Shown: positions 46,390 through 56,585 of the stretch, piece after piece
How positions within the stretch are numbered: the first letter of the stretch is position 1
Layout: the number at the start of each line of letters is the position of its first letter
Assembly: GCF_902686445.1 (NCBI RefSeq)
Contig: NC_062227.1
Coordinates: 24,048,777 to 24,112,776, forward strand
Origin: Sciurus carolinensis
Lineage: Eukaryota > Chordata > Mammalia > Rodentia > Sciuridae
DNA length: 64,000 nt
Direction: 5' to 3'
The notes under the pieces: model-generated
The model's database searches: none
What the model saw: only the letters and a program-made list of their open reading frames with translations
What the model was told of the DNA's origin: nothing
Made by a program: the position numbers and the translations under genes

Positions 46390-48297
46390 GTTCTTGGGTG
46401 CAGTCGGGTGGAGGAAAGGGAACAGTTTCAACTCAAATACCTCTTGTGTTTCTTACTGCATTTTCATAGATTTCTCTTGACTAGATATTTCTGTATTGCT
46501 CTTCATCCCTAGACCCATTTCCAGAGGCCTTTTAAATGGTTATCTTTTAGTAGTAAGTATTTAATAAATATTATTAACCTTCCCTGTATTTCTGTTCCCT
46601 CACAAAAGGCTGATAGGATCTCTAGTCTCTTGTAGCCCAATCTTTTTACTTGAGAATTTCATAATCATTCATTGCCCTAGAAAAAAATCTTTGATCACAC
46701 CTTATTTTCTTCTGATAAACTCAGGTGTTGGCTTTTTTCTGTATAGTAGGTAGAGTCACAGAACACTTTAGGAGACAGCAAGGAAGAATAATTTAGCAAC
46801 ATCTCTTTCCCACAGTCTTCTACATCTTTATATTTGACCCAGCTCCTCAGGATATTTCTAAATAAATAATTTTTCAGCACCGCTCCTGGGTCCTCTTGAG
46901 AGCAATGCTGGTCATTTATTTATTCATAGCAGCCAATTCTCAAGAATCATGGTGCACCATGATGAATTTTCAGAAGCACCTTTTGCCTACTCTACTACTG
47001 TTGGATCTGTGTACAATAGTTCAGTTAGCAAACCTCCTTCCCACCACTCAGGGTTCTGCTGACCTCACACCAACACTGCAAAGTTACACTCGGGTGTATT
47101 GAAACTGCAGATACAAGTCTCCCACACTGTGGCTGCGTAATTTTAATACCTGGTCACACCAATTTGCTCTCCACATAACTCAGGAACTTCTCATTTTGTG
47201 TGTGGTTATAGCTCTGAATGACAGTATGACACATGTAAAATTACTCAGTGTCACTACGTGTTGAGGCACTTTTTTGACTTCTTACCATACACTTTATCTT
47301 CAAGAACCTAAACTGGGCTATGTGAGTTTTACCTTCCTCAATTTCAGTTCTGGCAATGCACCAGATTTTTTTTTTTAACTTCAATATAGTGAAAAGATTA
47401 CCTCAGTCTATGAACTGGTGAATTTTGTTCCCCAAAGGTTTACAATTCAAGGATCCATTATGACCAGAAATAGGGAAAAGCATAGAAGATAGGAGATTTA
47501 GATACACCTGATAGAGATACAGTCCTGCAAAACAAAAATGAGTCAGAGAAGAAAAAAGGAGGAAGAAGAAAAGTTATAAAAGAATAGAGAGACAATGCTA
47601 CATCAGCTGAAGAGATCAAATTAAAAACAAAAACCTCCAAAATTTTAAATAATTTTAAAAATATTGCAGAGCAATACCTCCTGCCAGGTCAAAATGAAAT
47701 TCCTTCTAATATAGATTGCATGATTGCTGATCTCTGTTTATGACATTTATCTTTATGAATTCATTGAGTTCATAAGGGAGAAAGGCTAAAATAGTATTGG
47801 CATTATCTTGCTTCTTTTATGAAGAGAAATGTCAATGTCATAATAAAAATGAGGTGTCTTTTACAGATAGACATTCCTTTTTATATTATATTGTGAAATT
47901 GTAAATTAAAAAAAAAATCAACCTAGTTTTTAAAATGTCCTGATTAATAAAAGGGCAAGAAAGAATATCATCATTTCTATTGAAAGATAAAAGAGTTATG
48001 AATATTCTAGATTATTCCTATTTGGCTTTGGAAAATAAAATTTGGACTGTAATATGCATTTGGGTATATTTGTTTTTCATATTGCATGAAATACTGAGCT
48101 CCTGTAGTGAAGATATACTCAGGAAACATTAAAGTCTCCCTGTTTTACCTCTGGTTTTCTGATCAGCTGTAGTCTGCAATTCATTTCAGATCTGCAAAAG
48201 TTTCCATCACCTTTCAGTCCTAAGCAAAGCACATTTGCCTTTCTAAACTTGCTTGTCTGTCAAGCTCTCAGCTTCCCTGGGGTTAGAAAAGATAAAT

Positions 48298-48298
<1 letters not shown>
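46390..48298. other. Intergenic, no recognised element
   Basis: AT-rich; no confident repeat or gene. Short A- and T-runs only. Confidence 0.45.

Positions 48299-48340
<42 letters not shown>
48299..48340. repeat. (TG)n microsatellite
   Basis: Pure TG run of about 40 bases ending in tttt. Confidence 0.97.
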
Positions 48341-48342
<2 letters not shown>

Positions 48343-49855
48343 AAAAAGACTTCTGGTAGTTGGGAGTAAGAACTCAGACTATCTTTCCTTCCAGATTCTG
48401 CAGGCTGCATATGTAATCAGGGGAGGTGACAAGTTGATAAGAGTTCAGAGAATGGAAGACCACTGGGAAAGAGCTTCAAGCTTATTTTAGGGATGCATGG
48501 TGGGTCACTGTTCCCCGAATTGGTTTGTAAGATTTGTTAAACTGTTTTTATATACCCTGAAATCCATATTTTCAGTTATGTGTCCATTTCTGCATATTAT
48601 CTAGTTTATGCCTTATACGGTAACAGACACCCCTCATGACAAAGAAAGAAACAGATGGATCGAGACACAAGTGACCTGCATAGAATGGCAGCCTCCTTCA
48701 CCACAGGGGCCAAGTTTCTAGAGGCAATCTTGCTGAAGAACAGCCCTGACTGCAGTTAGCTGAATCTCTCACTGCTTGTTAATGACTGGAATCAAAGATA
48801 TTTCTCATTTGTTTGAGACACACTAGAAATTAATAGATAAATCCAAAGTCATTCTTTCAAGGATACATCCCTCCACTCTATGAAAAGCTAAGCATTGTTA
48901 TAATGATCAAAGTACTAATACCATTCTTAGGTTTGATTTTCCTACCCACGGGTATCTCCCCATATTTTTCCAGGCTATTTCTCCGAAGCATATGCTTTTC
49001 ATTTGCATCAGAAGTTCTCTCATTAAGATGACCGTGTCCAGCATTCACTCCAGCTGGTATTGTACCCACTGGCTGACTGCATGAGTAAGGTTTCACTCAG
49101 GCGGAAAGATGATTTCCTTTTTTTCCCTCTGCTTTTGTGACTTAAGGAGGGAAACAATGATATACAGCTTATGTTCCCAGTGGTTCAAAATTGAAGCACA
49201 TAACGCAGACAGAAGCTGTAGATGAGAACAGAGACAAAGGATCTATAAAGCAGCAAAGGATCAAAAGAAAATGTTAATGGGAAATAGATGGAGAAGAAAG
49301 AAGAAAGGGGAGAAGTGGGCAAAGGAAGAGGCTGGAAGGGAGAGAGGAACAACCTGCCTACAGCAGAGGGTGGTGCAGCAGTAGACTAAGAGGGTGGTAG
49401 GGGCAGGAGGAATGCTGGGGACACAGAGCAATCCAGCAAGGCCCAGGGAAACAGGCTGCTATTTTATTTTAATAGTCCATTAAGCAAACAGTTCATTGAA
49501 TTAGACTTGCAAAATGAACACCATAGATCATATTGTAATAAGGAAGAAAACGAATGTATTAAACTTAAGATTGCATCTATGAGACAAATGAGGGAATACT
49601 TAAGATTGTAGAGGGTAAGATTGCTCAGAGAGATGGCATGTGGAGCTGTCTCCTGACGTGGTCACTTTCAGGACATGTCCACTTGAAATCAAGATGGTGA
49701 ACATTTTATCTCATAGCCAGTGTGGGCCATCTTCAGTTATGGAGAACTTATGGCATGTATCATCCACAGCAGGCATTGTGAGGACATGAAGGAGGAGGTA
49801 CCTGCTGCATAGTAAGTCTGAGGATCAGGAGGGACACTCTATTTCAAATGCTAAC
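48341..49855. other. Intergenic, no recognised element
   Basis: Includes a purine-rich stretch at about 49280-49450 (gatggagaagaaagaagaaaggggag…). No gene recognised. Confidence 0.45.
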
Positions 49856-49857
49856 TG

Positions 49858-50216
49858 CTATGGTTTGAATAAGTGTCTCAAGTCTTATATGTTGAAGGCT
49901 TGGTCCCCGCTCATGGCACTACTGGGAGATGGTAGACTCTTTAAGAGATTGAGCCTGGTTTGAAATCTTCCATTCGAGTAGGGTAAGCCTTGAAAGGGAT
50001 ATTTGAACTGTAGTCCCTCTTTTCTTTCTCTTCCTTACTGTCATAAGGTAAGTAGATTGGTTCCATCACGTACACCCTGTCTTGCTCCAGGCCCCAAAGC
50101 AACAGGGTCAATTAACCATGGACTGAAATCTGAAATGTGAGACAAAATAAATCTTTCCTCTTTTTAAACTGATAATCTCAGGTACGTTGCTACAGTAACA
50201 CAAAGCTATCTAATGC
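49858..50216 (+). repeat. MaLR-type LTR, plus orientation, complete in outline
   Basis: Starts tgctatggtttgaataagtg, runs through 'aggccccaaagcaacagggtcaattaaccatggactgaaatc' and the poly-A signal context 'gacaaaataaatc', and ends near ctatctaatgca. TG…CA termini are present. Confidence 0.88.
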
Positions 50217-50574
50217 ACCAACTTACCTGAAGCTTACTTGAAGTCATTCCATTCTTAAGGCTTTATGATTCTCATGGTTGACATGTTTTCCTTTGCCATT
50301 ATTGAGAACTGATCCACAGACCAGAATAAAGTAATCCAAAGCAGGGAAGAGGAAAAAAGAGGGCAAATGGGGGGAATCCACTTAGAAAAATGTCAGGAGT
50401 TGTCTTAGCTTTTAAGTAGGGTTCCAAGTGTTAACCTTTTTCTTCTTTCCTTAACCTGAATACATCTTCATCACTATCCCTCTCTTAGTGAATGTTTTAT
50501 AGGACAATTTGGGAAGATATTGTTCAGATTCCTCAAACAAGCCTATTTTGTCACTTCCCCTCCTCCCTTACAAG

Positions 50575-50765
50575 ACACACCCACAGGTGATATTTGATGA
50601 TGCTTGGATCAGTTTTGGTTATTGTATGGAGTAGGGGTGCTCCTGGAACCTAGTGTGTAGAACCCAGGGAGGCAACTAAACATTCAGCAATGCATGAGAC
50701 AATCCTCTACAAGAAAGAAATGTTCAGTCTTAAATGTCAAAAGTGCCAAAGTTGAGAAACCCTGG
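50575..50765. repeat. hAT-like relic (putative)
   Basis: 'ggggtgctcctggaacctagtgtgtagaacccagggaggcaactaaacattcagcaatgcatgagacaatcc … gttgagaaaccctgg' resembles a common short hAT-type mammalian repeat; family not assigned. Confidence 0.5.
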
Positions 50766-50908
50766 TATACCTCACAGTCATATAAATGACAGACAAATGA
50801 TTCCAGGAAAATTTACTTTTTCATCCACTCATTTGTCAGCAAACATTGTGAGTACCTCTTAAGTTCCAAGTTCTAGGTACTGAGATGCAAAGATGAGATC
50901 CACACAAT

Positions 50909-51096
50909 TTTTTTTTTTATGGTCCTAGGGATTGAACCTAGGGGAGCTTTGCCACTGTGCTACATCTACAACACTTTTTAAAATTTTGAGACAGGGTCTC
51001 ACAAAGTTGCTGAGAAAGTCCTCAAACTTAAAATCCTTCTACCTCAGACTTCTGAGTTTCTGGGATTACAGGCATGCACCACCACACCTGGCGAGA
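50909..51096 (-). repeat. Dimeric MEN-type SINE, minus orientation
   Basis: Poly-T, then cctagggattgaacctagggg … gagacagggtctcacaaagttgctgag … gggattacaggcatgcaccaccacacctggc in reverse complement. TSD cacacaat at 50901-50908 and 51097-51104. A 180-codon frame (50932-51474) runs through this SINE and is not a gene. Confidence 0.92.
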
Positions 51097-51104
51097 CACA
51101 CAAT

Positions 51105-51865
51105 AATCTTTGCCTTTAAGAATTTGCCACTGCCCACAAGAACACCATATATGATTAAAAAAAAAATCAGAGCAAAGCAAGATTATCCTCAGGGGTGCAA
51201 TCAGAGAGTGCTTCAAGAAATGGTGATGTTGAAATGGACTGGTGTTAACTGGGCCAAGGAGGAGGTTGAGGTCAGGCACAGGAAGGAGGAGGAACAGGAG
51301 GAGCCATTTGTACAGAACAAGAGGTCACTCCCACCACCATCTCAGGAGGGGATCAGAGAAAACTGCAGTGGGAATAGCAAAAGACAAAATGAAAAGGGCA
51401 TGACGTGTGGCCAAGATTGGAGGATGTCAGGAAAGCTGGCTAAGGAGGTTGCTTTGTTGCCGCTTGTCTATTAGTTTTTACTACATTTAACAGAAAAGGG
51501 AATCTCTTCGAGGTTTTGGGGGTGGGAAGTGCTGTGGTCAGAGGTGTGCAGGTGAATCACTTCCCTGAGAGGTGTGTGCGGCGGTGACTGACTGTGCTCC
51601 TAGTGTTCCTTGCACGGGCCTCCTGGTGCAAGGAAGAAGCGCATGCTGCCCACAGCCTTGGTTCTCACGGTTCCCAGCTGTTCATAGCTGCACCTGCCTG
51701 TCCCAGATGCTGATCTTGCTGCTAATCTCCCACTTCCTTCTTTTCCTCATAGTTAGGATTTCATCTTTATTACTATTTTTTGAGCTATGACTCTGGGTCC
51801 TCCTAATGACAGTTAATTCTGGTTTTCACACATTAGCATCAGAATTACATGGGGATGGTGGGTGG
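51105..51865. other. Intergenic, unassigned
   Basis: Mixed composition with a GC-richer patch at 51570-51710. No gene recognised. Confidence 0.4.
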
Positions 51866-52130
51866 GGGAGACAGGAGGGAGGGATGACTAAGGGGTGATG
51901 GATGTGTTCATTATTTTGACTGTGGTGATGGTTTTATGGTGTGTGCAAATGTCAAAAACTACAGATTGCATATTTTATTGTTTTCTGGTTTTGGTGCTGC
52001 GGTTTGAATCCGGGGGTTTGCATGTATGCTGAGCACATGCTCTACCACTGAGCTGCATCCCCAGCCCCACGTATTGTATATTTGAGACAGGTACTTTTTA
52101 CAGTATGTCACTTAAACTTCAACAAAACTA
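51866..52130 (+). mobile_element. L1M 3' UTR fragment, plus orientation, split by an ID SINE
   Basis: 'ggatgtgttcattattttgactgtggtgatggttttatggtgtg…caaatgtcaaaaact' and, after the ID, 'gtattgtatatttgagac…gtatgtcacttaaacttcaacaaaac' match the 3' end of old L1M copies. Confidence 0.65.
51977..52069 (-). repeat. ID SINE inside the L1M 3' UTR, minus orientation
   Basis: ggtgctgcggtttgaatccgggggtttgcatg…gctctaccactgagctgcatccccagcccc. Flanks attgcatatttt (51966) and attgtatatttg (52074) are a plausible decayed TSD. Confidence 0.88.
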
Positions 52131-52479
52131 TCGAAAAATGCCCACCCAGAGGGTTTGTTGTAACACAGAGTTTCTGATGGCACAGATAGGAGTGAGGCCA
52201 CAGAAACTGCCTTTCTAACTCATTTCAAGTAATGCTGCTCTGTGCCACCCTTGGATAAACCAGTTCCCTTCCCCTTCTGCATGGTTTCCAGATTTTCCTA
52301 TCAAGGTCCCTCTTGAAGGGATATTCAGCAAACACTCATTTTTCTTCATCAGTTGCTATTTATCTTTGGTCAGTGCAATTTGACCTTTCTCTTCTACCAT
52401 TGGCACAAAATTTCTCCTTCAATAATCATAGATAATGATAACTAGCATTTAGATAGTAGGTGTCAGCTTTAGGTTAGAT

Positions 52480-52870
52480 AGTAGGTGTCGGTTTCTGTTA
52501 AACTATTTAGTCCATATTTATGGACCCAAGGATGCTTTTGTACTTTGAGTTCCTACATGAGGAAATACTACCTAATGTGGTACATAAACTACCTGAAAGT
52601 CTAATTTAGGAGAAGATTTTTGTAATAAGAGCCAATCAAAAGAGCTGAACTGTAGTAGTCAATCACAGGCAAACACAGAGCTGTAGTCAATCAAACTTTA
52701 TGTATCTTACTTCCGTTTTCCATGCATCAATGCTTCCTGCCCATTTTGCAGAGCAGAGTTCTCTGAATCTCTTGGTTTTGAGTGTAGCAGAGCTTCTGTG
52801 AAGTGAAGAGCCCTAAATTGTTTTCTCTCCCAACTGCCTGGTTGTTATTTTCTCCATCTCAGTGGAAGTT
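52480..52870 (+). repeat. Candidate ERV LTR, plus orientation
   Basis: Two CAATCA-type boxes (about 52633 and 52660) and a further one at 52688, then 'tgcagagcagagttctctgaatctcttggttttgag', the general layout of a gammaretroviral-type LTR. No diagnostic termini. It lies after a 16-bp direct repeat (52449-52464 and 52474-52489). Confidence 0.3.
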
Positions 52871-53569
52871 GAGAAATTGCTCCCAAAGCCCAGGCAGGGC
52901 CAGCAAAGGGTAGAAAAACAGGAATTGTGACATATTTTCTGGCTGGCAGAGATATGTCTATTTCTTGCCTTTTGCCCCACTGTATCCCCCTCCTCTTCTA
53001 AAAGTTATTAACACCCCTGAGCCCCCACCAGTAGATGCAGATTTGAGGCAGAAAAAGTCTCCTCTATCTTCTTCAAGGCCAGCTTTGAATAAACCTGTTT
53101 TCTCCTACCAACCTGTCTCCCAAGCTTCCCTTCTTGGTAACTTGAGAACTACCTGATTTGTGAATAATTCTTTGATCAACTCAATTCTTTTAAATTTTAA
53201 TTTATCTAATTTTTAGGAGTCCTAAATACTTTGCATGTATATTAATAATATAATATTTGTATATTAACTCCTGACTCCTGGAACAAGTTAATGAACTCAA
53301 TGCTATTACAATTCATACTTGAATACAGGAAAATTCATGTACAAAGAGGATAAGCAATAGGTGAAGTCAGAATTTGAATCCAGGCTGTTTGTCTCCAGCG
53401 TTTATTCTTAACTACTGTTTGTCTTTCTTGCAGTATCAATGGTCTCTTTTTTACTTGACCACAGAAAAAGGTAAAAAAGAGCCACTGCTGACGTTCAGAA
53501 TCTGGCCTGCCACTCACTGATAGGATGCATTATTTTCCTATTAGACATAAATAATCTCACAAGACACCA

Positions 53570-53975
53570 ATCTCTGACAGGGCTACCTACCCTGAGACTA
53601 TGATAAAGTGAGTCAAAGCAAGGCCACTTCATCTTTTTGACTAAGAACAGACAAAAACAAGGTTACTGTGCCTCCCACACAACACCAAACACCTCCTTTC
53701 CCAGCCCAAATGAGTGACTGCTCCTTTATCAATTGCAATTTTATCTATTCTCTTAGTCCTCTCCCTGTATAAGATTTATCGAGATACTCAAATTAGAATT
53801 GTCCCAGTCTGACAACACCTAATTCAGAATAAGCCCCTGCTTCCTCAGACACTCCACCAAAGCCCAGATCCTATAAAGGTTCTAATACCATCTTACTGAA
53901 ATACCCCACAATTCCTCATGGTGCATACCTTCCCTCTCTGAAAAGTAGTAAACCCAATTTGCTCAACCACAAGAG
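53570..53975 (+). repeat. Candidate old ERV LTR, plus orientation
   Basis: 'tcaattgcaattttatctattctcttagtcctctccctgtataag … tccaccaaagcccag … ccttccctctctgaaaagtagtaaaccc' reads like an old LTR known from mammals. The family could not be named. Confidence 0.4.
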
Positions 53976-54142
53976 TGTTCCTGGTAGGCTCTGGCTGGAG
54001 GGCATCGACACCTCGATGTCACACTTCCCATTTCTTGGAAGTCGTCTTTTCTTGGTTCCTAGACAGCTTTCTCTCCTGATTATCCTCCTATCATTCCAAT
54101 GATTTCTTCAAGTCTTTGTGTAATTCCATCTCTACCCTAACC

Positions 54143-54612
54143 CCCACTGCCCCGGAGTGTGGGCTGGACTTACAGACTTGCTTCTAATGAACAGAATCCA
54201 CCAAAAACAATAGGATGTCCTTTCTGGGAGAAGGTTACAAAAAGACTCTAATCTTCTTTGCTTGCCCTTTCTTGATCTCTCATTTGTGCACTCTGATGGA
54301 GTTGGTAGACATATTGCCAACTGCTCTGGGTCCAGTTTTCGATAACAGAGGTAGGTCTCCACACAGCAGCCAGTGAGGAAAGGAGGCTTTTCAAGAAAAG
54401 AATCCTGCTAACAACCATTGGAGTTATATTGAAATTGGAGCTTCTCCCTGCTGTCCTGGGTAACACCTGGCAGCCTTGGGAGAGACTTTGAAAAGAGATA
54501 GCTAAGCCGAGCTGGATTTCTAACCTACAGAAACTGTAAGATAATACATTTTTGTTATTTCCAGTTTCTAGATCTTGGGATCATTTGTTATGCAGCCATA
54601 GATAACTGTTAA
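54143..54612 (+). repeat. MaLR/MLT-type LTR, plus orientation
   Basis: 'ggacttacagacttgcttctaatgaacag … ggatgtcctttctgggagaagg … tgatggagttggtagac … agctaagccgagctgg … cctacagaaactgtaagataatacatttttg … tgttatgcagccatagataactg' follows a common mammalian LTR order. Confidence 0.7.
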
Positions 54613-54619
54613 GGGCTTC

Positions 54620-56235
54620 CATAATAGAAAGATCAATTATTCTATAGCATAGACCCAGCTGTGTCGCTAGCATAGAATCTTTTTGTGGCTGACCACTGTC
54701 CTGAGGATAAAGGTTCACAGTCTGACTCAAGCTTTGATATATTCTTTGTTTTAACCACAATGAACTGCTCACTAGTCCCAGAACATACCAAGTCCATTGG
54801 TGTCTCTGCGATTTTGATGACACAATTCCTTTTTCCTATATGAGAGGTTTCCTAAGAGCTCCATGTGGGAATTAATAGTTTTTCCTTGGGGTTCCAAAGC
54901 CCAAAGAAATGAGAAGAAATGGATGGAAGCAGGCAAGGTAGAGAAAGCATGTAGACATGAGGAAGTAAATATGATAACATAGAAGAAGAGGGTATTTAGC
55001 TAGAAGAGATAGAAGACCAAAGAGATGAAGAATGATTACAGAATTCTTTGGCTTCAAAGAGGATGGACTATGGACTGCAGCAAAATTTGGACTTGCCCAC
55101 AAGAGAGATGGAAGATATCCTTTGTAAAAGAATCAGTCTGATACTTAGTTTGGGAGTTACATTTGTAGCTGGGGGGAATGATGGTAGAGCCTTAGGTGGA
55201 AGAATGATGTTGCTATTTTTGGCCAGTCAACATAAGCAGCCTGAGGCATAGGCAGAAGCCTAGGGCCCTGCTCCCTTGGGCGCCCATCATGCAATAGCCT
55301 CTGGGTACATTTACAAATATTATTTTTAGATGTCATTTTTGGCTCTCAGAACTTTTGGCTATCAGTGTTACTTCACTCTCCCCCTTTAAATTAGGCTTCC
55401 TCCCTGTGGAATGTCAGGGATGCTATGATGAAACCAGATCCACTCTGTTCCACATTGCTATTAAATCTTCTTTTCAGAGTGTTGTTTTTATTTTTCCTGT
55501 GAGGGATGACCATTTGGTCTAAGAGAGTTTATAAAGGAAAAAGCCTTTGCTAAAGGCAACTGGGCTGAGGAATATTTAACAGTATGCAAATTCAGCAGGC
55601 AGCTCCCAGACGAAAAGAAAAGGGAGGGGGCTGTTCTGCTCTTTAAAAAAGGAAATGTATTAAAATGCAGTCATTAACTGGTGAAGTGTTCCAGAATTGG
55701 CGGTTACCTACTGGGGATTTGGGTTAAGTTTCTCTGGGGGTATAACAGAATTGAACATTCTCTTGGGACACAAGACAAGAGGAAGACGTGGAGCAGTGGA
55801 GCTTAGATCCTCTGTGCAGAGCACAAAGACAGGAAGAGGAAAGCCTTCCCTGCCTGATTGTAAAGGAAGGTGGGGACAGTTGCCTGGGCAGGAGACAGGT
55901 AGAGGTTGTTAACAGCAGAGAGAGCAGTTCCAGCAGGGAGCCTGCAGCCAAGTGTTACTCACTTACCCTCCAAGCTAGTGCAATTTAAAGGCCCTCTTGG
56001 ATCAGTGTTTAGGAATGCGGGTAGTTGAATAGAATGACACATCCAGAGAGAATAAGATACCTGTATCTCTTGCCATCCCTGAACCACAGATATTTTAGGA
56101 CCCCAAAGAGGCTTCAGCAGTAATCACAGGATTTCTTTCTTTGTCTAAAGTCATAAAGAGGTTTCTTAATATGAAAAGCATGTTAGTATTTTATTTGGTT
56201 TATGAAGTTCTAGAACTAATATATGCAAACAGAGT
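54620..56235. other. Intergenic, no recognised element
   Basis: No confident repeat or gene. Overlapping short frames on both strands at 55697-55990 in a GC-richer patch lack protein character. Confidence 0.45.
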
Positions 56236-56280
56236 TGTCATTATATATATAATATATATATAATATATATATATATATAT
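56236..56280. repeat. (TA)n-rich microsatellite
   Basis: attatatatataatatatatataatatatatatatatatat, followed by a pyrimidine-rich stretch to 56333. Confidence 0.95.
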
Positions 56281-56585
56281 CATTCATTTGCTGCCTTTCT
56301 CTCTCCCTCTTCTTCTCTCTTCCCTCCCTTTAGAGACTCACCAAGAACTAGGCAGTGCCCGTGCTCAGGAAACTGCTGCCTGACCCCATGCTGACAGGAT
56401 CAGCCCCAGAACTGTTCATGGCTGCATGTTCCTGGCCACCAACCTGGGGTAAATTGCCCTCCTCCTGGTCTCCACTTGCAGGCACCTGAAGCTGCCTCAA
56501 CACCTCTGCCCACGTGGAGCTCTTCCACCTGGAGTGTCCTGGGGTCCAGCACATCAAGCTTCCCACCTCCCAGTGCTATGGTTTG

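Noticed and set aside
46207..46512. Frames with long Glu/Arg or Leu/Ser repeats
   Set aside because: They are translations of the (GA)n microsatellite.
50932..51474. 180-codon plus-strand frame
   Set aside because: It begins inside a reversed MEN SINE and shows no protein-like pattern.
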